In this document: positions 1 to 8,677 of the stretch, piece after piece
How the letters are laid out: every line of letters begins with the position of its first letter
Numbering within the stretch: the stretch's first letter is position 1
Origin: SIG440 sp045587485
GTDB lineage: Bacteria; Bacillota; Clostridia; Monoglobales; Monoglobaceae
Direction of reading: 5' to 3'
Assembly: GCA_045587485.1 (NCBI GenBank)
Contig: JAZNCI010000053.1
Span: 1-20,778, forward strand
Length of the DNA: 20,778 bases
The notes under the pieces: generated by a model
Told to the model about the DNA's origin: nothing
Databases searched by the model: none
The model's input: only the letters and a program-made list of their open reading frames with translations
Position numbers and translations under genes: made by a program

Positions 1-2
1 TC

Positions 3-170
3 AAGACTTTTTATTATCCACAATGCCATTATCACTTGAAACAAAGAATTTTGGATGGGGAACAAGTAAAAAACGGAGGTAATGCTTCGTGGCTTACCGA
101 GTATTTTTGCAAAGTTCCACGCCAAAATACAAAGTTTCAAGTTGGTTTATCCCTATATGAAGAAGCCTAA
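3..170 (+). CDS. 3' end of an unrecognised gene, cut by the left edge
   Basis: An open frame enters from the left edge and runs about 55 codons to a TAA at 168-170. It has no start inside the window, so only the C-terminus is visible. The translation looks protein-like: it has two Trp/Tyr/His-rich patches (YYPQCHYH near the left edge, then SWLTEYFCK) and ends LSLYEEA. I recognise no family. A hairpin followed by a T tract begins at its stop codon, as expected for the end of a plus-strand gene converging on uvrA, whose stop lies 85 bases away. An open stretch this short can arise by chance in AT-rich DNA, so the call is tentative. Two shorter open stretches overlap it in other frames (plus strand to 82, minus strand across 1-80) and fit less well. 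Confidence 0.45.
   Translation, partial: KTFYYPQCHYHLKQRILDGEQVKNGGNASWLTEYFCKVPRQNTKFQVGLSLYEEA
68..98 (-). terminator. possible terminator of the uvrBA transcript
   Basis: Read on the minus strand, GGTAAGC (98-92) can pair with GCaTTACC (85-78) around a short loop with one bulged base. Four bases later there are six T's (73-68). This is roughly the geometry of a rho-independent terminator and lies about 160 bases beyond the uvrA stop. The stem is short, and the site would fall inside the plus-strand left-edge frame, so it may be coincidental. Confidence 0.25.
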
Positions 171-200
171 TGCGGTTTTTCTTCATTATATTCGTTTTTT
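157..200 (+). terminator. candidate intrinsic terminator between convergent genes
   Basis: ATGAAGAA at 157-164 pairs perfectly with TTCTTCAT at 179-186. The stem continues inward through GCC (165-167) against GGT (174-176) past a two-base bulge, closing on a six-base loop. T-rich sequence follows, with six T's at 195-200. It starts inside the last codons of the left-edge plus-strand frame, so it would end that transcript. The T tract is eight bases from the stem, which is further than usual. On the minus strand the hairpin could also form after uvrA but has no T tract behind it. Confidence 0.4.
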
Positions 201-255
201 ACTAATTCACTTATATTGCATTAAATACTCTTGTCCTTTTGCAATCCGGGCAATT

Positions 256-3093
256 TTAACATCCCCCCAGAACATCCTTAAGATACATTCCTGTATACGA
301 TTTCTTTGATTTTGCAACCTTTTCGGGGGTGCCCTGTGCAACAATCTTTCCTCCCTTGTTGCCACCCTCTGGTCCAAGGTCAATTATATAATCTGCTGTT
401 TTTATCACATCAAGATTATGCTCAATAACCACCACAGTATTTCCCGCGTCAACCAACCTTTGCAGCACGTCAATAAGACGGTGAACATCTGCTGTGTGAA
501 GACCGGTTGTTGGTTCATCAAGAATGTATATGGTCTTGCCGGTGCTACGCTTGCTGAGCTCTGTCGCCAGCTTGACACGCTGTGCCTCGCCGCCCGAAAG
601 TGTGGTTGATGACTGACCTATTTTTATATACCCAAGTCCTACCTCGTACAAGGTTCTCAGTCGGTTGGCAATTTTGGGAATGCTGTCAAAAAACTCCAAT
701 CCCTCTTCAACCGTCATATCAAGAACATCAGCAATATTCTTTCCCTTGAACTTAACCTCCAAAGTTTCACGGTTATAACGTTTCCCGCCACATACCTCGC
801 AGGGCATATAGATATCCGGAAGAAAATGCATCTCAATCTTGATTATGCCGTCACCCTGACAGGATTCGCATCTGCCACCCTTGACATTAAAGCTGAATCT
901 TCCTGAGGTGTAACCCCTTGATTTTGCATCGGGCGTTGAGGCAAATAAATTGCGTATGTCCCCAAAAAGCCCGGTATATGTGGCAGGGTTAGACCTTGGC
1001 GTCCTGCCGATTGGCGACTGGTCAATGTCAATTACCTTGTCTAAGTTTTCAAGACCGCTGATTGTTTTAAACTTACCCGCTTTCATCTTGGCACGGTTCA
1101 AATCGTTTGCCAGTATTCTGTATAAAACTTCATTTACCAACGAACTTTTTCCACTGCCTGAAACCCCTGTGACACAGGTAAAAGTTCCCAACGGAATTTC
1201 AATATCAACATTTTTCAGGTTATTTTGTGCAGCACCCTCAAGACGCAAAAAATTGCCGTTGCCTGTGCGTCGAACCGATGGCACGGAGATTTTCTTTATC
1301 CCGCTAAGGTAAAGTCCTGTTTCTGACTTTTCACATTTTTTTATTTCCTCAACAGTTCCCTCGGCAACCACATACCCGCCGTGGACGCCCGCGCCGGGTC
1401 CGATATCAATAATGTGGTCGGCTGCATACATTGTATCCTCATCGTGTTCAACAACAATCAGAGTGTTTCCCAAATCACGCAGTCTTTTCAGCATTTCAAT
1501 TAGCTTGTGATTATCCCTTTGGTGAAGGCCGATACTTGGCTCGTCAAGAATATAAACAACACCCATAAGCCCCGAGCCAATCTGGCTTGCAAGGCGGATT
1601 CGCTGTGCCTCGCCGCCCGACAAAGTACCGCTCGAACGCGAAAGTGTAAGATAGTCAAGACCAACACTTATTAAAAATGATAATCTTGCCTTTATCTCCT
1701 TTAAAATCTGCTTGCCGATAAGCTCCTCGCGCTGAGTCAGCTCAATTTTATCAAAAAACTCCATTGCCTCGGAGATTGACATATCGCTTATTTCGTCTAT
1801 GTTTTTGTCCTTGACAGTCACCGCAAGGCTCTCTTTTTTTAGACGTGCGCCCTTACATTCGGGGCAAGGGGTTACATACATCAGCTCTTGAATTTCTTTT
1901 TTTGCCCATTCTGAATTGGTTTCCTGATAACGGCGAAGGACATTGTTTACTATTCCTTCAAATCGTGCATAGTGCTCGCCTCTGGCATACTTTTTTTCAT
2001 AAGAAAGATGCACCTTTTCACCCTTTGTGCCGTAAAGAAGAATATCTATTATATCATCAGGCAAATCCTTAATCGGTGTGTCAAGGCTGAATCCGTACAT
2101 TTTTGCAAGACCACGGTAATACATTGCCGAAATACTGTCCTTGTCTGTTCCTGTCCAGCCATAGCAATTGATTGCACCCTCGTTTATACTTTTTGATTTG
2201 TCCGGAATCAGCCTTTCAGGGTCCAGAATTTCAACCTCGCCAAGACCCATACAATGAGGACACGCACCATAAGGAGTGTTGAAAGAGAACATTCTTGGCG
2301 TAAGCTCTTCAATGTTTATACCACAATCGTCGCAGGCATAGTTCTGACTGAACAGCATTTCATTGTCCTCATCAATAAGCTGCACCACAACAAGCCCTTT
2401 TGCCATTTTTAATGCGGTTTCCAATGAATCGGTAAGGCGTTTATCCATACCATCACGCACCACAAGACGGTCAACAACAATTTCTATATTATGCTTTTTT
2501 TGCTTATCAAGAACAATTTCATCGGCACCGGGGTCAAATATTTCACCATCAACGCGCACACGTACAAATCCGTCCTTTGCAGCTTTTTCAAATACTTTTG
2601 TATATTCTCCTTTTCTGCCTCGGATTACCGGCGAAAGAATCTGAATTTTTGTCCTTTCGGGCAGAGCCTTCACTGCATCTACTATCTGGTCTATGGATTG
2701 TGACTTGATTTCCTTTCCGCACTTTGGGCAATGCGGAACACCAATCCGTGCAAACAAAAGACGGATATAGTCATATACCTCTGTCACGGTACCAACCGTA
2801 GAACGTGGATTTTTGCTTGTTGTTTTCTGGTCAATAGAAATTGCAGGAGACAAACCCTCAATTGATTCAACATTGGGCTTTTCCATCTGTCCAAGGAACT
2901 GACGGGCATATGCAGAAAGAGATTCCACATAACGCCTTTGTCCCTCGGCATAAATTGTTTCAAACGCAAGCGAGGATTTTCCCGAGCCGCTGAGCCCTGT
3001 CAGCACAACCATTTTATCTCGGGGAATTTTCACATCAATCCCCTTGAGGTTGTTCTCTCTTGCTCCCTTGACATAAATATATTTATTTATCAT
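256..3093 (-). CDS. uvrA: UvrA, excinuclease ABC subunit A
   Basis: Damage-recognition ATPase of nucleotide excision repair; it loads UvrB onto lesions. The product is 945 residues, the usual UvrA length. It has two ABC ATPase modules. The first has Walker A GLSGSGKSS at residues 33-41 and signature LSGGEAQRIRLA near 485. The second has Walker A GVSGSGKSS near 640 and signature LSGGEAQRVKLA near 830. Zinc-binding CxxC pairs are visible (CDDCG with CPHCMG, and CESCQG with CEVCGG). I start it at the ATG at 3093, which has AGGTG seven bases upstream; a GTG nine bases earlier would bury that site. It overlaps the end of uvrB by 11 bases, so the two are very likely translationally coupled. It is the last gene of the minus-strand run. 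Confidence 0.97.
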   Translation of the reverse strand: MINKYIYVKGARENNLKGIDVKIPRDKMVVLTGLSGSGKSSLAFETIYAEGQRRYVESLSAYARQFLGQMEKPNVESIEGLSPAISIDQKTTSKNPRSTVGTVTEVYDYIRLLFARIGVPHCPKCGKEIKSQSIDQIVDAVKALPERTKIQILSPVIRGRKGEYTKVFEKAAKDGFVRVRVDGEIFDPGADEIVLDKQKKHNIEIVVDRLVVRDGMDKRLTDSLETALKMAKGLVVVQLIDEDNEMLFSQNYACDDCGINIEELTPRMFSFNTPYGACPHCMGLGEVEILDPERLIPDKSKSINEGAINCYGWTGTDKDSISAMYYRGLAKMYGFSLDTPIKDLPDDIIDILLYGTKGEKVHLSYEKKYARGEHYARFEGIVNNVLRRYQETNSEWAKKEIQELMYVTPCPECKGARLKKESLAVTVKDKNIDEISDMSISEAMEFFDKIELTQREELIGKQILKEIKARLSFLISVGLDYLTLSRSSGTLSGGEAQRIRLASQIGSGLMGVVYILDEPSIGLHQRDNHKLIEMLKRLRDLGNTLIVVEHDEDTMYAADHIIDIGPGAGVHGGYVVAEGTVEEIKKCEKSETGLYLSGIKKISVPSVRRTGNGNFLRLEGAAQNNLKNVDIEIPLGTFTCVTGVSGSGKSSLVNEVLYRILANDLNRAKMKAGKFKTISGLENLDKVIDIDQSPIGRTPRSNPATYTGLFGDIRNLFASTPDAKSRGYTSGRFSFNVKGGRCESCQGDGIIKIEMHFLPDIYMPCEVCGGKRYNRETLEVKFKGKNIADVLDMTVEEGLEFFDSIPKIANRLRTLYEVGLGYIKIGQSSTTLSGGEAQRVKLATELSKRSTGKTIYILDEPTTGLHTADVHRLIDVLQRLVDAGNTVVVIEHNLDVIKTADYIIDLGPEGGNKGGKIVAQGTPEKVAKSKKSYTGMYLKDVLGGC

Positions 3094-5059
3094 TTTGTTC
3101 ACCTATTTGTTTGCGTATTTCATCACGAATTTTTGCAGCCAGCTCAAACTGCAACAGCTCTGCCGCTTTTTTCATTTCAGTCGTAAGTTCAGCAATGGTC
3201 CTTTCCTTTATGTCCGCAGCAGACTCAATCTTTCCTCTGCCGTGTTTGGGAACCTTGCTGTCTGCAACAGTTGCTTCAATTATTTCGTGTACGTCCTTTT
3301 TGATTGTCTGAGGAACAATTCCGTGTTCACAATTATATGCTGCCTGGATTTCACGACGGCGCTCGGTTTCAGATATTGCACGTTGCATAGAGCCCGTGAT
3401 GGTATCTGCATACATTATAACCGTGCCTTCAGCGTTTCGTGCCGCACGGCCTATGGTCTGGATAAGGGATGTATCCGAACGCAAAAAGCCCTCTTTGTCT
3501 GCATCAAGTATTGCAACCAGCGAAACCTCCGGAATATCTAATCCTTCACGAAGCAGATTAATTCCAACAAGAACATCAAACACGCCCAGACGCAAATCAC
3601 GTATGATTTCCATACGTTCAATGGTTTCAACCTCGGAATGCAGATATCTGACCTTCAAATCCATATCACCAAAATACTCGGTGAGACGTTCTGCCATTTT
3701 CTTTGTCAATGTTGTAACCAATACTCTTTCATTTTTTTCAACTCTCTTTTTAATTTCACTATATAAATCGTCAATCTGGCCGTCAACAGGACGAACCAAA
3801 ATTTGAGGGTCAAGCAATCCAGTAGGGCGAATAACCTGCTCAACCACACGACTTGAACGCTGTGTTTCAAATTCTGCCGGTGTTGCGCTAACAAAAATTG
3901 CCTGATTGATATGTTCATAAAACTCATTAAAATTGAGTGGCCTGTTGTCAAATGCCGAAGGAAGTCTGAATCCGTATTCCACAAGATTTGTTTTGCGGGC
4001 ACGGTCACCGGCATACATTGCCCTTACCTGCGGAATTGTAACGTGAGATTCATCCACCACAAGCAAAAAATCTTTTGGGAAATAGTCAAGCAGCGTAAAC
4101 GGAGGGCTGCCGGGCTGACGTCCGCTGATATGGCGTGAATAATTCTCTATCCCCTGACAAAAGCCAGTTTCACGCATCATTTCAATATCATATTTTGTGC
4201 GTTCTTTAATTCTTTGAGCTTCAATAAAGCAGTCGTTTGACTTAAACTTCTCTACCTGCGCCTCCATTTCGGCTTCTATTGCTGTAATTGCACGCTCCAG
4301 CTTGTCCCTGCCCACAACATAATGTGATGCCGGATATATTGCAACGTGCTTAAGCACCTTTATTACCTCACCTGTAACCGAGCTGATTTCTGCAATGCGG
4401 TCAACTTCGTCACCAAAAAATTCTATTCTTATTGCGTTTCCCGACGAATATGACGGAAACACATCAATAACATCCCCCCGAACACGGAATTTGTTGCGGG
4501 TGAAATTTATATCGTTTCTTTCGTATTGAATTTCAATCAGCTTGTCAATAATCTCGTCACGGTCACGCTGCATACCTGTGCGCAAGGATATTACCATATT
4601 ATTATAATCAATTGGGTCGCCAAGACCGTATATGCACGAAACACTGGCAACTATAATTACATCTCGCCTTTCAAAAAGTGCAGCTGTCGCAGAATGACGC
4701 AATTTGTCGATATCCTCGTTGGTCTGGGCATCTTTTTCTATATAAGTGTCAGAATTTGGAATATACGCCTCGGGCTGATAATAATCATAATACGAAACAA
4801 AATATTCAACCGCATTGTTGGGAAATATCTCTTTAAGCTCGCTGCAAAGCTGCGCTGCCAAAGTTTTATTGTGAGCAATCACCAAGGTTGGTTTATTCAC
4901 TTTTTCAATAATATTTGCCACGGTGAAGGTCTTACCCGAACCGGTAACGCCCATCAGGGTTTGAAATTTATCACCACTCTGAACGCCTTTTGCCAGAGCA
5001 TCAATTGCCTGAGGCTGGTCACCGGATGGCTTGTATCTTGATACAACCTGAAAATCCAT
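3083..5059 (-). CDS. uvrB: UvrB, excinuclease ABC subunit B
   Basis: Helicase-like core of nucleotide excision repair that verifies damage and recruits UvrC. The product is 658 residues. Walker A GVTGSGKT lies at 37-44. The beta-hairpin region with YYDYYQPEAYIP follows near residue 92, and the Walker B-type VVDESH is near 335. Helicase motifs FVSATP and GRAARN come later, and a C-terminal UVR domain (ELAAKIRDEIRKQ) contacts UvrC. The ATG at 5059 is preceded by AGGGTG six bases away; a GTG nine bases upstream would lie within that site and is rejected. It follows radC after a 23-base gap. I see no LexA-type box in that gap, although Bacillus uvrBA is SOS-controlled. Confidence 0.97.
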   Translation of the reverse strand: MDFQVVSRYKPSGDQPQAIDALAKGVQSGDKFQTLMGVTGSGKTFTVANIIEKVNKPTLVIAHNKTLAAQLCSELKEIFPNNAVEYFVSYYDYYQPEAYIPNSDTYIEKDAQTNEDIDKLRHSATAALFERRDVIIVASVSCIYGLGDPIDYNNMVISLRTGMQRDRDEIIDKLIEIQYERNDINFTRNKFRVRGDVIDVFPSYSSGNAIRIEFFGDEVDRIAEISSVTGEVIKVLKHVAIYPASHYVVGRDKLERAITAIEAEMEAQVEKFKSNDCFIEAQRIKERTKYDIEMMRETGFCQGIENYSRHISGRQPGSPPFTLLDYFPKDFLLVVDESHVTIPQVRAMYAGDRARKTNLVEYGFRLPSAFDNRPLNFNEFYEHINQAIFVSATPAEFETQRSSRVVEQVIRPTGLLDPQILVRPVDGQIDDLYSEIKKRVEKNERVLVTTLTKKMAERLTEYFGDMDLKVRYLHSEVETIERMEIIRDLRLGVFDVLVGINLLREGLDIPEVSLVAILDADKEGFLRSDTSLIQTIGRAARNAEGTVIMYADTITGSMQRAISETERRREIQAAYNCEHGIVPQTIKKDVHEIIEATVADSKVPKHGRGKIESAADIKERTIAELTTEMKKAAELLQFELAAKIRDEIRKQIGEQNDK

Positions 5060-5082
5060 TTGCTGCACCCTTTGTCTTTATT

Positions 5083-5796
5083 TTATAGTTTGCTATATCT
5101 GTTATATATCTCATCAAGATTATCCAGATAGCCCATTTCACGCATACTGAAAAATTCTTTATCGGTAATAATCACGCTGTCTGCAAAAATAATATCCACC
5201 GCTGCAAATCCCCTTGCCAAATCTCTTGACAGGGTTACATCTCCCATCGACGGCTTAACCTCGCCGCAGGGATGATTGTGCACCATCACGGCAGAACAAG
5301 CCTTGTCACGTATTGCCCGACGCACCACTTGTGCCGGATAAATATATGTTTCGTCGTGAGCACCCCTTGATATTCTGTTAATGGAAATTAATCGGTATGT
5401 AGAGTTGAGGCACAATAAGTATGCCTCCTCTGTGAGTTTGCCATAAAAATAAGTTTTTGCAAAGCCAACAATTTTCTCAATAGTATCCAGCATTATTGGC
5501 TCGTCAAAATTCAAACTGCGTTCTACAATTCCTAAAACAGACGGCAATGTTGTAAGAAACATTGCACATCTTGGACCAACGCCCTGTATATCCTCTAACT
5601 CTTCAGGATCCGCATTCAATACCGCAGCAATAGTTTTATACTTTTTCAATAATCTGTGTGCCGTATCATTGGTATCCCCTCTGGGAATAGCAGTATACAA
5701 AATATGTTCAAGCTGTTCGTGTGGTTCAAGCGCCTCAAGCCCATCTTTACGCACCTTTTTGTCCAACCTCTCCCTGTGTTTATCATGTAGGCTCAC
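5083..5796 (-). CDS. radC: RadC family JAMM-domain protein
   Basis: RadC (UPF0758) protein, 237 residues, the normal family size. An N-terminal helix-hairpin-helix region (EDIQGVGPRCAMF, about 68-80) precedes a JAB/JAMM domain. The metal-site pattern is H173-N-H175-P-x-G followed by PS and D186. The family was named for a presumed repair role that has not held up; its cellular substrate is unclear. It starts with GTG at 5796, with AGGAGG eight bases upstream. The GTG overlaps the TGA of the rluD-type gene (GTGA), which implies translational coupling. uvrB follows after 23 bases. Confidence 0.93.
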   Translation of the reverse strand: MSLHDKHRERLDKKVRKDGLEALEPHEQLEHILYTAIPRGDTNDTAHRLLKKYKTIAAVLNADPEELEDIQGVGPRCAMFLTTLPSVLGIVERSLNFDEPIMLDTIEKIVGFAKTYFYGKLTEEAYLLCLNSTYRLISINRISRGAHDETYIYPAQVVRRAIRDKACSAVMVHNHPCGEVKPSMGDVTLSRDLARGFAAVDIIFADSVIITDKEFFSMREMGYLDNLDEIYNRYSKL

Positions 5797-6707
5797 AGTG
5801 ATTTCCTCCTCAGTTTTTCCAGGACATCTTCAAAATATTCAGGTATCTTGCAGGAAAACTCCATATATTCTCCGTTTTCAGGGTGAATGAATCCAATCAT
5901 ATGAGCATGAAGCAACTGTCCATTAAGTTTAAACTCTTCTTTTTTTGCACCATACACAGGGTCTCCTACAATTGGATGTCCGTTTTTTGACATATGAACC
6001 CTTATCTGATGTGTTCTGCCTGTTTCAAGACGGCAACGTATAAATGTATATTTATCAAATCGTTCCACCACAAAAAAATGCGTAACCGCATTTTTGGAAT
6101 TTTTTTGAGTTATTGTCATCCTTTTCCGGTCTTTTTCATCACGGCCGATGGGTGCATCAATTGTCCCTTTCTCTTCTTTTATTTTGCCATGAACCAAAGC
6201 CAGATATTCACGAGTCAGGCTGTGCTCCTTTATCTGACTTGATAGTCCAAGATGTGCCTTATCGTTTTTTGCAACCATCAAAAGACCGCTTGTATCCTTG
6301 TCGATACGATGAAGAATTCCCGGCCTTATTTCGCCGTTAATCCCCGAAAGCCTGCCACCGCAATGTGCCATTAAGGCATTAACAAGTGTCCCGCTGTAAT
6401 TCCCCGCAGCAGGATGAACCACCATCCCCTGGGGCTTATTTACGACAAGCATACAGTCATCCTCGTATACAATTTCAAGGGGAATTTGCTCTGCCTTGAG
6501 CTCGGTTTCCTTTGCATCCGGAATTTCCACACAGATTTCGTCGTGTACACGCAGCTTGTAATTTGAGCGTATGCCCTTGTTATTAACCCTTATATTATCG
6601 TCGGTAATCAGCTTCTGAATTCTGGAACGTGTCAAATCAGAAAGGACTTCTGTCAGAAATAAATCCAGACGCTTTCCCGCATCATCGGTTTTCACTGTTA
6701 TATTCAC
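5793..6707 (-). CDS. RluD/RluA-family rRNA pseudouridine synthase
   Basis: Converts uridine to pseudouridine, most likely in 23S rRNA. The product is 304 residues. An N-terminal S4 RNA-binding domain (about 11-60, GKRLDLFL onward) is followed by the PseudoU_synth_2 catalytic domain. The catalytic aspartate is D136 in HRIDKDTSG, and the domain also has KPQGMVVHP near 91. It resembles RluD and Bacillus YlyB, which also neighbours lspA. The exact uridine targets cannot be told from sequence. It begins with GTG at 6707, with AAGGA eight bases upstream, so its first 26 bases lie inside the end of lspA in another frame. Its stop overlaps the radC start. Confidence 0.93.
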   Translation of the reverse strand: MNITVKTDDAGKRLDLFLTEVLSDLTRSRIQKLITDDNIRVNNKGIRSNYKLRVHDEICVEIPDAKETELKAEQIPLEIVYEDDCMLVVNKPQGMVVHPAAGNYSGTLVNALMAHCGGRLSGINGEIRPGILHRIDKDTSGLLMVAKNDKAHLGLSSQIKEHSLTREYLALVHGKIKEEKGTIDAPIGRDEKDRKRMTITQKNSKNAVTHFFVVERFDKYTFIRCRLETGRTHQIRVHMSKNGHPIVGDPVYGAKKEEFKLNGQLLHAHMIGFIHPENGEYMEFSCKIPEYFEDVLEKLRRKSL

Positions 6708-7158
6708 GTTCTTTTTCCTTTCCTTCGCAGAAAATAAAAAAAAATGCCAATAACCCTGCGCCTATGCACACAAAAATATCGGCAACATTAAAAACAGGGA
6801 AATTTATTGCCCGGAAATCAAACATATCCACAACAAACCCCCGCCATATTCTGTCAATCATATTCCCCAAAGCTCCAGCAGTCATAAAACAAAGACCCAA
6901 ATCAACAATTGCCGGACGGTTTTTGTATTTTAAAACCACATATATAACCGCCGCCGCAAAGATAAGTGCCATCAACACAAAAAGCGCCCGTTGGTCTTGA
7001 AGGATACCAAATGCGGCTCCGCGATTTTCAACATAAGTGAGATGAAACACGTCCTCGATTAAAGCAATCGTGCCAATTTCACGAAGACGTGTCTGTGCCC
7101 ATATTTTTGTCAATAAATCTGTAACGAAAATTGCAACGCCAAGAGCAAAATAAATCAT
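6682..7158 (-). CDS. lspA: Lipoprotein signal peptidase (SPase II)
   Basis: Integral membrane aspartic protease that removes the signal peptide from lipid-modified prolipoproteins. The product is 158 residues with four hydrophobic segments (about 1-18, 57-77, 86-102 and 124-147). Catalytic aspartates are D102 in GNMIDR and D127 in FNVAD; the conserved N45-R46 (VENRGAAFG) is also present. The ATG at 7158 has AGGTG six bases upstream, so the in-frame GTG nine bases earlier, part of that site, is rejected. It lies 41 bases after divIVA and overlaps the pseudouridine synthase gene, as in the Bacillus lspA-ylyB pair. Confidence 0.96.
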   Translation of the reverse strand: MIYFALGVAIFVTDLLTKIWAQTRLREIGTIALIEDVFHLTYVENRGAAFGILQDQRALFVLMALIFAAAVIYVVLKYKNRPAIVDLGLCFMTAGALGNMIDRIWRGFVVDMFDFRAINFPVFNVADIFVCIGAGLLAFFFIFCEGKEKEREYNSENR

Positions 7159-7199
7159 ATTTCTCACCTGTAAGTCTGCATAAATTATGTCAGTCTATC

Positions 7200-7874
7200 T
7201 TAAAAACCCAAATCCTCGTCAATCTCTTCGTTCTTAGAGTCTGTCGCTGTATCCTCTGCGGCTACATACTCTCCCTTCTCATTTACGACAATCTTCGGGA
7301 GCTCCATTGTCATCTGTTCTAATCTTTCAAGTGTAGATTTAGCCTCTGTTGCTTCTGTTATACTTTCCTCATTAATTTCAATCGGGCTATGCTTAATTTT
7401 GTTTACAATTCCTTCTGCACACTTATCGACAGGCATACTGAATTCTTTAACAATATCAAGCTGAGATGTAAGCAACGAAATAATTCTTGTTCTGAAAACC
7501 TCAACATTGCGACGCATTTCCTCGTATTCATAGCTTACCCTGGTAACCTCTCGGCTTGCATCAGAAAGGAGCTGTGTTGCTTTGTTTTCGGCATCCTTTA
7601 TTATATTTTCAGCGCTTTTTTTCGCGTTTTGAATGACCTCGTCTCCCGCACTTTGCGCAACCAAAATGGCACTTTGCAAAGTTTCCTCCATGCTCTTGTA
7701 CTGCTTAATCGCATTTGAAAGCATATTGATTTTGTCTTTGTTTGCAAGATTTTCCTTGTAAATCAGCTCGTAATTTTCGGAAATTACACGCATAAATTCT
7801 TCAACTTCTATCTTGCTGTATCCGCCCATTTCCCTTTTAAATTTTCTGTTCTCAATCTCCAATGGTGTCAACAT
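7200..7874 (-). CDS. divIVA: DivIVA-family cell-division and pole protein
   Basis: Coiled-coil scaffold that binds curved membrane at septa and poles. The product is 224 residues. The N-terminal lipid-binding module (about 1-30, with NRKFKREMGGYS and EVEEFM) is followed by coiled coil to about residue 130 and an acidic, variable tail ending in DEDLGF. In Bacillus DivIVA the membrane-contacting tip is F17-R18; the aligned residues here appear to be M16-G17. The ATG at 7874 has GGAGGAG five bases upstream. It lies 47 bases after ylmH, with a promoter candidate in the ylmH terminal codons, and matches the ylmE-sepF-ylmG-ylmH-divIVA cluster order. Confidence 0.93.
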   Translation of the reverse strand: MLTPLEIENRKFKREMGGYSKIEVEEFMRVISENYELIYKENLANKDKINMLSNAIKQYKSMEETLQSAILVAQSAGDEVIQNAKKSAENIIKDAENKATQLLSDASREVTRVSYEYEEMRRNVEVFRTRIISLLTSQLDIVKEFSMPVDKCAEGIVNKIKHSPIEINEESITEATEAKSTLERLEQMTMELPKIVVNEKGEYVAAEDTATDSKNEEIDEDLGF

Positions 7875-7920
7875 AATATCTCCTCCATTTTCCGCACAAA
7901 TTTAGTGCCTGTTCTTATTT

Positions 7921-7950
7921 TTTATACTCTTTTATATATGTAAATGCCAA
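7921..7950 (-). promoter_or_regulatory. candidate sigma-A promoter for divIVA
   Basis: On the minus strand TTGGCA (7950-7945) is followed after 18 bases by TATAAA (7926-7921), each one mismatch from the sigma-A consensus. It overlaps the last codons of ylmH and lies about 47 bases upstream of the divIVA ATG. It would let divIVA and the genes after it be expressed separately from sepF-ylmH. The region is AT-rich, so a chance match is possible. Confidence 0.4.
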
Positions 7951-8677
7951 GTCTGCCTTTTTTAGTTTCCCTGACATCTTCACCCAGTTTGAAACGGCCG
8001 CTACCGCGTACAGAAAAAATATCACCCAGTTTTATTTTAAAGGATGGACTATCCTCCTGAATCCAATTTACAAACACGCGCCCGTTCTTTAACGCCTCTG
8101 CCGCTCCGGCTCTTGAGGTGCGAATTGCAGCGGCAACCACCGCATCAAGTCTGAGTGCCGAAACAGTTGCAGAGATTTCTTCAAGCCTTGGTGGTGGAAT
8201 TTCTGTTTCATCCATTTGTATGCTTCTTACCTTTACACCCTTGCGACCAACCTTGTCAAGATTTTTAACTATATAATCAGCAATACCTTCAACTACAAAA
8301 ACCAAACACCTGTCGTCAAATATTAATATATCCCCTATCTTTTCACGTTTAATACCAAGTCCCAAAAGACTGCCAAGAAAATCAGGGTGTTTGAGCTCTC
8401 CAATATCCCGCCCTGTAATTTCAATCACCGATAAAAGCTGCAACGAATCATCTGTTGAAAGATAGTCGGGCAATGCAACAAACAAAGTACGTTCGGCATC
8501 GGGATATCCCCCCGAAAACACAGTTTCAACCGCCGTTTTTTTCAGGTTGCGTCGTATAAATTCTGCTTCAGCAGGTGTTAAAAACCCCGTATGCTTTATA
8601 CAGTTCTGCCTTTCACACAAAGTCACCGCGTCTTCGGCACGAGCTATAAGAAGCTTGTCTTCTGCACTGTTTGTCAT
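7922..8677 (-). CDS. ylmH: YlmH, S4-domain RNA-binding protein
   Basis: RNA-binding protein of the YlmH family, 251 residues. The C-terminal S4 domain spans about residues 175-250 (RLDAVVAAAIRTSRAGA, then NGRVFVNW). The larger N-terminal part contains the family's PDY and TGRDIGELKHPDFLGSLLGLGI stretch. Family members have been linked to division and, more recently, to ribosome function; the precise role here cannot be read from sequence. Its ATG at 8677 overlaps the sepF stop in a TAATG junction, so translation is almost certainly coupled to sepF. The ylmG gene often found between sepF and ylmH is missing. Confidence 0.92.
   Translation of the reverse strand: MTNSAEDKLLIARAEDAVTLCERQNCIKHTGFLTPAEAEFIRRNLKKTAVETVFSGGYPDAERTLFVALPDYLSTDDSLQLLSVIEITGRDIGELKHPDFLGSLLGLGIKREKIGDILIFDDRCLVFVVEGIADYIVKNLDKVGRKGVKVRSIQMDETEIPPPRLEEISATVSALRLDAVVAAAIRTSRAGAAEALKNGRVFVNWIQEDSPSFKIKLGDIFSVRGSGRFKLGEDVRETKKGRLGIYIYKRV

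Noticed and set aside
82..309. 75-codon plus-strand frame at the left end
   Set aside because: It overlaps the 3' end of uvrA, lacks a ribosome site, and competes with the better left-edge frame ending at 170.
4526..5041. 171-codon plus-strand open frame opposite uvrB
   Set aside because: It lies wholly antisense to the conserved helicase core of UvrB, has no ribosome site and no recognisable domain; a shadow frame.
7875..7921. Small hairpin (GCAC/GTGC) between ylmH and divIVA as a terminator
   Set aside because: The stem is only four base pairs and is followed by no T tract.
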